Shown here one piece after another: positions 1-6,459 of a stretch of 6,911 bases of DNA (positions within the stretch are counted from its first letter, which is position 1; each line of letters opens with the position of its first letter). A program made the position numbers and the translations under genes. The notes below the pieces were generated by a model. It saw nothing but the letters and a program-made list of their open reading frames with translations. It made no database searches and had not been told where the DNA came from. The stretch is from NCBI GenBank assembly GCA_964364145.1, contig CAYILC010000047.1, positions 1 through 6,911 of the forward strand, written 5' to 3'. The stretch comes from CAYILC01 sp964364145. GTDB taxonomy: Bacteria > Patescibacteriota > Microgenomatia > UBA1400 > UBA12028.

Positions 1-1
1 A

Positions 2-478
2 GGGCATGTTGAGGTATTACTGCGTCATCTGTATATTCCAGCGGATACCGTGGAGTATAAACAAAATGGTGATCGTACTGCTGAAATTTTGGTGAAAGGA
101 AAACATGTTGGCGTGCTTATCGTTGAAAAAAATAGCCATGTGGTGGCGAGCTTCGTGTGGAAAGCATTGTTAACTGTGGCAAAATCATATCCGTACTATC
201 GCCCCATTTCACAGTTTTCACCGATGATTGAGGACATGACGTTTACGTTGGTAGAAAAAACAAAGGTTGGGGAAGTCATCGAAACACTGAAGAAACTTGA
301 TGGGCATATCCAATCTGTTGAAATGAAAGATGTCTTTCATCAAAACGTGACGTTTACGATTATCTATCATGCGGAAAATACACAAATGACAACTCAAGAT
401 ATTGAGCCTATTCGGAAAAAAATTGCTCTCACTTTGCAAAATAAATTCAAGGCAAAACACGTTGGTAAACTCGGGTAA
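2..478 (+). CDS. pheT: Phenylalanyl-tRNA synthetase beta subunit, C-terminal part (5' end outside window)
   Basis: The reading frame is open from the first bases of the window to TAA at 476-478, so this is the last ~158 residues of a longer protein; the ATG- or GTG-like codons inside (for example GTG at 50) are not the true start. The visible part ends in what looks like the ferredoxin-fold anticodon-binding (FDX-ACB) domain: a YRPIS..SPMIEDMTFTL stretch, a central V-x-M-K-D-V-F strand, a TFTIIYHAE strand and a final helix with IEPIRKKIALTLQNKF. In the family this domain ends PheT and contacts tRNA-Phe; PheS-PheT charges tRNA-Phe with phenylalanine in the cytoplasm. The upstream residues (GHVEVLL, AEILVKGKHVGVLIV) fit the catalytic-like B6-B7 region that precedes it. 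The Asp that usually follows Arg in the P-x-x-x-R-D motif appears here as IED. ruvC follows after a single base. Recognition is from motif memory only and fairly secure. Confidence 0.82.
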   Translation, partial: GHVEVLLRHLYIPADTVEYKQNGDRTAEILVKGKHVGVLIVEKNSHVVASFVWKALLTVAKSYPYYRPISQFSPMIEDMTFTLVEKTKVGEVIETLKKLDGHIQSVEMKDVFHQNVTFTIIYHAENTQMTTQDIEPIRKKIALTLQNKFKAKHVGKLG

Positions 479-479
479 T

Positions 480-1007
480 ATGGAATCGTTAACTACTTTT
501 CCACTTCTCGGCATTGATCCCGGATACGATCGAGTTGGTTGGTGCATTCTCGATCCATCCCATTCAACCATTCTATCTTCCGGTTGCATTGAAACAGATA
601 AAAACGCCTCGATATATGAGCGGTATACACAGATCGACACTGAACTTATGAAAGTCATCAAAAAATATCGCCCAACTGAATGCGGTGTTGAAAATCTTTT
701 TTTTCAAAATAATGCAAAAACGGCAATGAAGGTGAGTGAGGCGCGCGGGGTAATCTTCAGTTGCCTATTTCGAAATCATGTGAATATCTTTGAATATACT
801 CCGATGCAGATCAAGTCGGCAGTGACGGGTAATGGCCGGGCAACCAAATCCGACATACAACGGATGATCAGGGTGTTGACAAAATGCGAAAAACTACCGA
901 AACTGGATGATGAGGTTGACGCGATCGCCACGGCGCTATGTCATGCGGCTAGTCGTGGCGTAAACACGAGCGTGAACAGACAAGTTTCGTCTGCACCATC
1001 CGTATGA
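480..1007 (+). CDS. ruvC: Crossover junction endodeoxyribonuclease RuvC (Holliday junction resolvase)
   Basis: This 175-residue protein is the usual RuvC length. RuvC works as a dimer that nicks opposed strands of a Holliday junction brought to it by RuvAB, using Mg2+. The RNase H-like fold is clear: LGIDPGYDRVGW near the N terminus, CGVENLFFQNNAKTAMKVSEARG in the middle, and KLDDEVDAIATALCHA near the C terminus. The four acidic metal ligands are present as Asp13, Glu71, Asp144 and Asp147, matching Asp7, Glu66, Asp138 and Asp141 of E. coli. An earlier in-frame ATG at 402 lies inside pheT and would add 26 residues unlike the family, so the ATG at 480 is preferred. It sits one base after the pheT stop (TAATATG) with no Shine-Dalgarno, which suggests translation by re-initiation. 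The stop TGA shares ATGA with the ruvA start. Residues after about 160 are a non-conserved tail. Confidence 0.96.
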   Translation: MESLTTFPLLGIDPGYDRVGWCILDPSHSTILSSGCIETDKNASIYERYTQIDTELMKVIKKYRPTECGVENLFFQNNAKTAMKVSEARGVIFSCLFRNHVNIFEYTPMQIKSAVTGNGRATKSDIQRMIRVLTKCEKLPKLDDEVDAIATALCHAASRGVNTSVNRQVSSAPSV

Positions 1008-1600
1008 TAGCAACACTTACCGGCACGCCAACATTTTATGCCAACCAATTGGTGATGGTGTGTGGTGGCGTGGGGTACGGGGTAGCTGTGAATGAGACCA
1101 CGGCCTATGCACTGCGGACCGCTACACCATCTACTGCCCCATCTACAACTGGTCAAATAACACTGTTTATCCATACACACGTGCGCGAGGACGCATTGGA
1201 GTTGTTTGGCTTTGCAACACCAGAAGAAAAGCATCTTTTTGAAACGTTGTTAACGGTTTCTGGTGTCGGGCCAAAAACTGCGCTTGTCATTACAAGCGCC
1301 TCAATCAATGAGATTCGTAAAGCAGTTGAGGAAGGAAACGTCTCGTTTTTTGTATCCTTTTCACGCGTAGGAAAAAAACTTGCGCAAAAAATTATTATTG
1401 AGTTAAAGTCCAAGCTGGGAAGTTTGGAAGATCTCGATCTTTCTGAAAGCAAAGGCCAAGGTGTAGAGGTTCGGCAAGCTCTTGAAACATTAGGATATGC
1501 CGATCACGAAATTCGCAAAGCACTCCGCGAAGTTGATATTGAATCGTTAAGTTTACAAGAAGCGATTAAGGCATGTATTCGTATATTGAGTAAAAAGTAG
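1004..1600 (+). CDS. ruvA: Holliday junction branch migration protein RuvA
   Basis: At 198 residues this is a full-length RuvA. The protein forms tetramers that hold the Holliday junction in a square-planar form and load RuvB rings. Domain I (about 1-65) is the OB fold with MIATLTGTP at the start, GGVGYGVAV and VREDALELFGF; Glu62-Asp63 correspond to the acidic pin that separates strands in E. coli RuvA. Domain II has two helix-hairpin-helix elements, LLTVSGVGPKTAL (82-94) and FVSFSRVGKKLAQKIIIELKSKL (116-138). In the second, the usual first Gly of the G-x-G hairpin is Arg121. An acidic linker (about 139-151) leads to domain III (152-198, VRQALETLGYADHEIRKAL), which binds RuvB. The start ATG overlaps the ruvC stop by 4 bases (ATGA), so translation is probably coupled. 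No Shine-Dalgarno is seen. Confidence 0.96.
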   Translation: MIATLTGTPTFYANQLVMVCGGVGYGVAVNETTAYALRTATPSTAPSTTGQITLFIHTHVREDALELFGFATPEEKHLFETLLTVSGVGPKTALVITSASINEIRKAVEEGNVSFFVSFSRVGKKLAQKIIIELKSKLGSLEDLDLSESKGQGVEVRQALETLGYADHEIRKALREVDIESLSLQEAIKACIRILSKK

Positions 1601-1606
1601 CATCAC

Positions 1607-2638
1607 ATGAAACGTATGAAAAGAACGAACATAAAAGAACCTCAAATATTGCAATTGCCTACAGAGGAGGAGGAATTACTATTTACTTCTCTTCGTGCCT
1701 CAACTTGGGATGATTTTTTCGGACAAGAACAAGTAAAAGAATCGTTGAAAATTGCATTAACGGCGGCAAAACAGCGCAAAGAGCCCATGGAACATACGCT
1801 CTTATATGGTCCTCCCGGACTCGGAAAAACAACGCTTTCCCACCTCATTGCAAAAGAAATGCACAGCAATATTCGCGTAACATCGGGAACTGCACTTTCC
1901 AAAGTAGGGGACTTGGCTGCAATTCTCACAAACCTTGAACCATTTGATGTCTTGTTTGTTGACGAGATTCATCGTTTGCCAAAGTCCGTGGAAGAAACGC
2001 TTTATCCTGCCATGGAAGACTATGCGCTGGACATTGTGATCGGGAAGGGTCCATCTGCTCGAACGATTCGATTAGATTTGCCGAAGTTTACCTTAGTTGG
2101 CGCAACCACGCGATTTGGCTTGCTAAGTGGGCCGTTTCGCGATCGGTTTGGCGTGGTTCACCGTCTTGAGTACTACACGCCAGAAAAACTCATGATCATC
2201 TTGCGCAACGCGGCAAAAAAACTTGGGTTTGTCATCGATGAAAAAAGTTTGCACGAAATTGCAAAACGATCACGCGGAACTCCGCGCATCGCGCTCAAGT
2301 TATTAAAGCGTGTTCGCGACTATGCCCAGGTTAAAAATAGTGGGACTGTGACGAGTGAACATTTGGACAAAGCGTTGAAGCTTATGCAGTTAGACGAGTT
2401 GGGACTTGATCACTCGGACCGGCGTCTTTTGGAATCGATTATCGAAAAATATAATGGCGGACCGGTTGGACTAGGCACACTTGCCGCTTCACTCAACGAA
2501 GACCCAGGAACGCTGGAAGAGGTTATTGAACCCTACCTTCTTCAAATTGGATTTATCAAACGCAGTTCACAAGGAAGAATCGCTACACAACGGGCGTATA
2601 GCCACCTAGGGAAAACATATACTTCAACACAAAAATAG
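1607..2638 (+). CDS. ruvB: Holliday junction branch migration ATPase RuvB
   Basis: This 343-residue AAA+ ATPase forms hexameric rings that pump DNA through the RuvA-bound junction. Motifs in order: Walker A GPPGLGKTT (68-76); Walker B VLFVDEIH (115-122, Asp119 and Glu120); the RuvB-type YPAMEDYALDIVIGKGP segment (133-149); sensor 1 in GATTR (165-169); arginine finger in GPFRDRFG (Arg178); sensor 2 in RGTPRIALKLL (Arg227). A C-terminal winged helix carries YNGGPVGLGTLAASLNEDPGTLEEVIEPYLLQIGF, the DNA-contact domain. The N terminus carries a short lead of about 25 residues before the conserved LRASTWDDFFGQ; the ATG at 1616 is a possible alternative start. Neither start has a Shine-Dalgarno. ruvB begins 6 bases after ruvA ends and closes the pheT-ruvC-ruvA-ruvB cluster. 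No convincing terminator follows, so read-through into the small gene at 2702 is possible. Confidence 0.97.
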   Translation: MKRMKRTNIKEPQILQLPTEEEELLFTSLRASTWDDFFGQEQVKESLKIALTAAKQRKEPMEHTLLYGPPGLGKTTLSHLIAKEMHSNIRVTSGTALSKVGDLAAILTNLEPFDVLFVDEIHRLPKSVEETLYPAMEDYALDIVIGKGPSARTIRLDLPKFTLVGATTRFGLLSGPFRDRFGVVHRLEYYTPEKLMIILRNAAKKLGFVIDEKSLHEIAKRSRGTPRIALKLLKRVRDYAQVKNSGTVTSEHLDKALKLMQLDELGLDHSDRRLLESIIEKYNGGPVGLGTLAASLNEDPGTLEEVIEPYLLQIGFIKRSSQGRIATQRAYSHLGKTYTSTQK

Positions 2639-2644
2639 AGATCG

Positions 2645-2671
2645 TATGCAACCATGTTTGAGCTTTGCATA
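2645..2671. repeat. Inverted repeat TATGCAA / TTGCATA upstream of the winged-helix gene
   Basis: TATGCAA (2645-2651) and TTGCATA (2665-2671) are perfect inverse complements separated by 13 bases. The right arm is also the first unit of the phased TTGC array that follows, and TTGCATA recurs at 2685-2691. There is no T-run after it, so it does not look like a terminator for ruvB. It reads better as an inverted protein-binding site added to the direct-repeat array. Function is inferred only. Confidence 0.4.
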
Positions 2672-2713
2672 ATATTGCTAAATGTTGCATAGTATTGCGA
2701 GATGTTGCAAAAT
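2664..2713 (+). repeat. Five tandem 10-bp direct repeats (NTTGC-NNNN-T), putative operator
   Basis: Five consecutive 10-mers read TTTGCATAAT, ATTGCTAAAT, GTTGCATAGT, ATTGCGAGAT and GTTGCAAAAT. The TTGC core begins at 2665, 2675, 2685, 2695 and 2705, exactly one per 10 bases, and every unit ends in T. A 20-bp higher-order unit is also visible: 2674-2693 and 2694-2713 agree at 16 of 20 positions. The array covers most of the gap between ruvB and the winged-helix gene and runs through that gene's ATG (2702-2704). Sites spaced one helical turn apart lie on one face of DNA, which suits cooperative binding. The simplest reading is an operator for autorepression by the downstream protein. A CATAAT hexamer at 2668-2673 inside it could serve as a -10, though no good -35 is visible. 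Confidence 0.6.
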
Positions 2714-2944
2714 CCCGATCTTCTCCAACTTACTTATGCTCTTGTCCCGCGCAGACAAGAAATGTTGAATATCATCTCTGATCATCCATATCTTTCGTTC
2801 GATACTCTTGCTCGTCGCTTCCCGAGGATTCCGAGAAGAACATTGGCGTATGATCTCTTTAAATTGCTTCAAGCAAAATTAGTCCGTAAACACGGAGTAA
2901 CTCGAGGTGCATGCTACACCGTCTTGGAAACGTCGATCATCTGA
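2702..2944 (+). CDS. Small winged-helix DNA-binding protein (putative transcriptional regulator)
   Basis: This 80-residue protein is a single winged-helix domain and little else. A first helix (about 17-27, RRQEMLNIISD) is followed by HPYLSFDTLARRFP (28-41, second helix), then the likely recognition helix PRRTLAYDLFKLLQAKL (44-60). A wing follows, made of VRKHGVTRGACYTVLE (61-76); the G-x-TRGA-x-Y hairpin is common in wHTH proteins and in the C-terminal domains of some Fic proteins. It has no sensor or oligomerisation domain, so any signal would come from dimerisation or a partner. The ATG at 2702 is the first start after the in-frame TAG at 2690-2692; no Shine-Dalgarno is seen because the repeat array occupies that position. 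It lies 63 bases after ruvB and could be co-transcribed or have its own promoter. Its last 31 bases overlap the end of the opposite-strand peptidase gene. The DNA-binding fold is well supported; targets are unknown. Confidence 0.72.
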   Translation: MLQNPDLLQLTYALVPRRQEMLNIISDHPYLSFDTLARRFPRIPRRTLAYDLFKLLQAKLVRKHGVTRGACYTVLETSII

Positions 2945-3564
2945 GACCAGTCGTCTTTTACATAGATATATTGACTGTCATTTAATAAAACGATTGGATA
3001 TTGTTCATCTTTATACGCGCGTTTGAATCGCTCATACTCTTGTATATAAAGTTTTCGAAAATGGTCTGTTCCCCAGTGGGGGAATATGACAAAGTTTACA
3101 AGATTCAACCCAATAAACCCTTTTATATTTGGAGCAAGTTCAAGTTTTTCCAACCTATTTGTTGGAGAAATATCGGGACCTGCCATGACTGAGCCAGCAC
3201 TTGTCCCAATATATGTTTTACATTTTTGAACAACTAATTCACGAACAATTTCAATACCATGACACTTCTGAAGTTGTTGGAGCGCATATGGAGTGTTTCC
3301 ACCAGAGAAGTAGAGCACATTAGCCTTCGAGAGGTCAGACAACAGTTCTCTTTTCGTTTTTCCGGTATATGTGTAGTCGTCAACAGAAAATCCTGCCTTA
3401 ACCAATACTTGCCGATCGTCTTTTAACCACTGTTTATCACCAACCTCAACCTCGGCTGCAGTATCAATAAACGCCAACCGCAACCCTTTGGTCCCTTTTG
3501 GAAAATGGCGTGGTAGATCGTGTGCAACTCCGGAAACGCTAGAGGTTAAGAAAAGTGTTTTCAT
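2914..3564 (-). CDS. Peptidase E-like protein (family S51, dipeptidase E/cyanophycinase fold)
   Basis: This 216-residue protein matches the S51 group in length and layout: an N-terminal strand MKTLFLTSS, a LRLAFIDTAAE strand, VLYFSGGNTPYALQQL (83-98), and the nucleophile elbow YIGTSAGSVMAGPDI (118-132) with Ser122 as the expected catalytic serine. NFVIFPHW (157-164) carries His163, the likely triad histidine. By position the third triad member of E. coli PepE (Asp135) falls on Arg137 here, so that role may pass to Asp131 or the protein may differ mechanistically. Family members cleave N-terminal Asp-X dipeptides or, in cyanophycinase, Asp-Arg polymers; the substrate here cannot be told. No signal peptide is seen, so it is cytoplasmic. 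Its ATG sits one base after the stop of the penicillin-binding protein gene (TAATATG), with at best a weak AGAG Shine-Dalgarno, implying co-transcription and coupled translation. It converges on and overlaps the winged-helix gene. Confidence 0.85.
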   Translation of the reverse strand: MKTLFLTSSVSGVAHDLPRHFPKGTKGLRLAFIDTAAEVEVGDKQWLKDDRQVLVKAGFSVDDYTYTGKTKRELLSDLSKANVLYFSGGNTPYALQQLQKCHGIEIVRELVVQKCKTYIGTSAGSVMAGPDISPTNRLEKLELAPNIKGFIGLNLVNFVIFPHWGTDHFRKLYIQEYERFKRAYKDEQYPIVLLNDSQYIYVKDDWSQMIDVSKTV

Positions 3565-3565
3565 A

Positions 3566-6453
3566 TTATCTCTGTGCTATAGCTCGAAAACTGGGTTCGG
3601 CGCTGGTGGTACTACTCGGAGCAGGTGTTGGACTTGGTGTCGGTGAAGGCGTTGGAGAAGGTGGTGGCGCTTCCCAATGTGTTTCACCGGTGCCAATGTG
3701 CACATCGCCTGTTTGCCCCTGTTTTCCATCTTTGCGAATACCGCGAGCAAAGATCGTATACCGATCAGTGGGCAACGAAAGCGTTGTTGTATATGGCGAA
3801 GACTTCAATGTTTCTTTGAGCGCGCCATTCACCCAAATCTCAACACGATCCATCTCGCCCTCGGTTGCGGTGGTCACCTTCACGTCAACCGATATACCTG
3901 GATAATCTGTACGATCTTGCGGACTCGACATATTGATCCATACCTCGTCTTTGGAACCCCCGCAGAGTTCCGTGGGTGGGCGATATCTCGACTGCTGATC
4001 TGCCGNNNNNNNNNNNNNNNNNNNNNNNNNNNNNNNNNNNNNNNNNNNNNNNNNNNNNNNNNNNNNNNNNNNNNNNNNNNNNNNNNNNNNNNNNNNNNNN
4101 NNNNNTTGGAACCCCCGCAGAGTTCCGTGGGTGGGCGATATCTCGACTGCTGATCTGCCGTCGGCAAGGTGCTAATCCATTGGTCAATACCATCCTGCCA
4201 CCGATTTTTGCCGTCGGTGCTTATGGGATCGTTTTCTTTGAGCGTCACAAACTCGCGCTCGTCATAACTGCCGCGCTGAATATCCACCTCGGTTGCCAAC
4301 TTTCCTTCGGACTTGCATACTTTGATTTTTGAATGAATGGGATCCGGCAAAGAGGGGAACGTGCTTGGGATCACGTACTCCGCGCTTTCCGGGAAATTAT
4401 CATGCGCTGGATAGCCAGAAACTGCATCAGTTCGCACGGCTTGGACTCCAGGCGGAACCACCCAGTCAGGAATTGTTCGGCCCTCGGCAACCGCCTCATT
4501 AAAAATCTTTCGCCAAATCGGGGAGGCACCGGTGACGCCGGAGGCCACATTGGTCATCTCGCTGTTGTCATTGTTGCCAACCCACACGCCAACAATGGTG
4601 TTTTGCGACCATCCAATCGTCCAGTTATCCTTCCGATTGTTCGTGGTACCGGTCTTCACCGCAACAGCCTTACCGTTAAAGTTTAACAACGAGTTTGCGC
4701 CAAAAGTTAACAAACGCGCATTATTGTCCGACAGCATGTGATTGATTAAAAAGTTTTCCTCTGCGGTCATCACGGCTTTTCCTTGAATACTCTTTTGGTC
4801 AAACAACACTTTTCCGTTTCGATCCTCAACCTTGAGAATACCAACCGGATCAACGCGATATCCGCCGTTGGCAAACGCGCTATATGCCGTTACTGTATCA
4901 ATGAGATGGATCTCGCCACCACCTAAAGTTACCGACAATCCAAATCTGCGTTGGTTTTCTGCTGATGGAGCCAATGTCGCAAATCCCATGTCATATGCTT
5001 GCTGTAACATGTTCGGCACACCAACCAGCGCCAACAACTTGACTGCAGGAATGTTTATCGAACTTGCAAGGGCCGTACGCAAAGACATTGGCCCGTGGAA
5101 TTTCCCATCGTAATTTTTTGGTTCATAGTCTGGCAGTCCTGCACCACCCGGGAACGCTGTGGGCGCATCCACCACCATACTTCCTGGCGTATATCCTTTG
5201 CGAAGCGCCATTAAATAGGTCACAGGTTTAATAGAGGATCCCGGCTGACGCAGACCATCCACAACCACGTTAAACTGTCCATCATAATCTTGAGCAAAAT
5301 AATCTTTGCTTCCCACCATGGCCAAAATCTCACCGGTTTTTGGATCCATCACTATCGCCGCACCGTTGGTAATATGAAACTTCTTCACGTTCTCGATTTC
5401 CTGCGCAACAATGTCTTGTGCTTTTTGTTGGAACGGCAAGTCTAATGTTGTGGTGACGCGCAACCCACCTTTCTCCACCAAGTCTGCTCCATACATATCC
5501 TCGAGTTTATTTTTGATATAGAAAACAAAATGCGGTGCTTGAATACGTGAGGACTGCTTTGCAAATTGAATGGTTGGCAGTTGAGTCACCGCTTGATCGT
5601 GCAGATCTTTGGAGATATAGCCATCCTCCTGCATTCGGCGCAACACTCCTTTTACGCGCACCTGCCAAAGCGGCGTTCCGTCGGCATCTTTCTGTCCACC
5701 AAATGGCGAGTATGCTGTTGGCCGTTGAGGTAATCCCGCTAAGATTGCACTCTCTACTAACGTTAAATCTTTTACTGGTTTACCAAAATACACCTCGGAT
5801 GCCGCACCAACTCCCGATGCCGTACCGCCATACGGCGCCTCGTTGAGATACATTTGAAGGATCTGATCTTTGCTAAACCGGCGTTCTATTTCCAGCGACA
5901 ACACCAACTCCTTGAACTTGCGCATCAACGTGCGTTCAGAGGTTAAGATGCGAGTTTTCACCAACTGCTGAGTGAGGGTCGAACCTCCAATCACGCGCTG
6001 TCTCGTAATAATGTTGAGCCCGATGCGAAACGGCGTGAGCGGATCAAATCCCGCATGTTTATAAAAGTCTTTATCTTCAATCGAGATCGTTGCTTGTTTG
6101 AGATACTCCGGAACTTGCTCCATTGAGACCGGTGTTCTGCGTTCATCTGCAAACACGTCGTATAACTGTGTTCCGTTGCGATCTACGATTTTTGTGCTGT
6201 ATCCACTGTTACGAACAACACTATCCGGACTTGGCAGATCTTTTACGACCCACGCAAACGCTCCAAAAAATCCAATTACTCCCAACACCGTTAGAAAAAA
6301 GCCACCAATTGCGAGCCATTGAATGAGGCGCAACCAGCTGAATTTAAACCGACGACTTTTGCGTGACGATAAAGAAGAAAAAGATGGGATAAACGAATGG
6401 ATATTGAGTTGAGAATGTCGCCGGCGATGCCACAGCGAATGCCAAAGATTCAT
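3566..6453 (-). CDS. Class A penicillin-binding protein (transglycosylase/transpeptidase) with Ig-like domain and Pro-rich tail; broken only by an artefactual N gap
   Basis: This bifunctional enzyme polymerises glycan strands from lipid II and cross-links peptidoglycan outside the membrane. A basic cytoplasmic N terminus (1-41) precedes one membrane helix (about 42-70). The GT51 domain has SIEDKDFYKHAG (catalytic Glu126), GGSTLTQQLVK (156-166) and RKFKELVLSLEIERRFSKDQILQMYLNEAPYGG (178-210). The transpeptidase domain has nucleophile Ser406 in SSIK, SSIN (SxN Ser465-Asn467) and KTG (600-602). The 100-N gap shifts the frame, so a naive translation ends in nonsense. Merging the identical 55-bp flanks gives one 910-residue frame that passes through GGSKDEVWIN into an Ig-like domain (about 801-871: VEIWVNGALKETLKSSPYTTTL, YTIFARGIRKDGKQG), then a Pro/Ser/Thr tail (878-896) and TAA at 3566-3568. 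The ATG at 6453 has no Shine-Dalgarno but lies 6 bases after a TATACT box, which suggests a leaderless mRNA. It heads a unit with the peptidase gene. Confidence 0.93.
3611..3667 (-). repeat. Low-complexity Pro-Ser/Thr-Pro coding repeat in the PBP tail
   Basis: On the - strand this stretch encodes residues 878-896 of the merged penicillin-binding protein, PPPSPTPSPTPSPTPAPSS, a short array of S/T-P dipeptides followed by about 14 ordinary residues. Such segments are extended and flexible and, in surface proteins, often thread or space a domain through the wall. Repeats of this kind can also expand or contract by slippage. A wall-spanning role is inference. Confidence 0.7.
3686..3898 (-). other. 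Ig-like (bacterial Big_7-type) domain coding segment of the PBP
   Basis: This segment encodes residues 801-871 of the merged PBP. The pattern is a seven-strand Ig-like sandwich: SVDVKVTT, then DRVEIWVNGALKETL, SSPYTTTLSL, RYTIFARGIRKDGKQG and a closing GDVHIGTG strand. The V-E-x-x-V-N-G ... S-P-Y ... Y-x-x-x-A-x-G/A-x-x-x-D-G spacing is typical of bacterial Ig domains found on extracellular proteins. In a class A PBP it lies outside the membrane, C-terminal to the transpeptidase, and may bind wall or partner proteins. The exact family is my reading and not a search result. Confidence 0.65.
3951..4005. repeat. 55-bp direct copy, left side of N gap (assembly overlap)
   Basis: These 55 bases begin TTGGAACCCC and end GATCTGCCG at the edge of the N run. 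They are identical to 4106-4160. In the PBP frame both copies read DQQSRYRPPTELCGGS on the - strand. The pattern is two contig ends that overlap but were joined with Ns instead of merged. Confidence 0.95.
4006..4105. other. Assembly gap of exactly 100 N, probably spurious
   Basis: One hundred Ns lie between two identical 55-bp ends. A fixed run of 100 is a common scaffolding placeholder and does not measure distance. Deleting the Ns plus one 55-bp copy (155 bases) joins the penicillin-binding protein into one frame of 2733 bases including the stop, a multiple of three with no internal stop. Nothing biological needs to be missing here. Confidence 0.95.
4106..4160. repeat. 55-bp direct copy, right side of N gap (assembly overlap)
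   Basis: This is the second copy of the 55 bases at 3951-4005, identical throughout, starting at the first base after the Ns. It continues into TCGGCAAGG, the interior of the PBP gene. It should be counted once in a corrected sequence. Confidence 0.95.
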
Positions 6454-6459
6454 AAGACG

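Noticed and set aside
402..479. N-terminal extension of RuvC from the ATG at 402
   Set aside because: The 26 extra residues lie inside the pheT frame and do not resemble RuvC; the ATG at 480 puts the conserved GIDPG motif at the usual distance from the start.
697..704. T8 homopolymer directly after the RuvC catalytic Glu codon as a programmed frameshift
   Set aside because: The frame is intact and of normal length, and Leu-Phe-Phe is expected at this place, so the run is probably incidental.
2645..2671. Rho-independent terminator for ruvB
   Set aside because: The 7-bp stem is AT-rich with a 13-base loop and is not followed by a T-run.
2664..2713. CRISPR array or plasmid-type replication iterons
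   Set aside because: Units are only 10 bp with no spacers, there is no cas or replication initiator gene nearby, and they abut a small regulator gene, which fits an operator better.
2883..2896. Hairpin TCCGT-AAAC-ACGGA as a terminator for the - strand unit
   Set aside because: The stem is only 5 bp and the following - strand bases are just CTAATTTTG; it also lies in the winged-helix coding sequence, so evidence is too weak.
3566..3931. Separate 121-residue gene at the end of the PBP
   Set aside because: Its ATG is an internal Met; the frame stays open back to the gap and repeats the same DQQSRYRPPTELCGGS residues that end the PBP upstream part.
3880..3950. PBP C terminus as read straight through the Ns, ending about 41 residues past the gap
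   Set aside because: It is out of frame because 100 Ns are not a multiple of three and the 55-bp overlap is duplicated; the Ig-like tail lies in the other frame and joins perfectly after merging.
3951..4160. Mobile-element target-site duplication or true tandem repeat around the gap
   Set aside because: A 55-bp perfect duplication that abuts the Ns on both sides and restores a frame when merged is far better explained as an assembly overlap; no transposase or inverted ends are present.
3555..4332. Several + strand open frames antisense to the PBP and peptidase genes
   Set aside because: They are shadows of the strongly supported - strand genes, have no ribosome sites or recognisable domains, and some run through the N gap.
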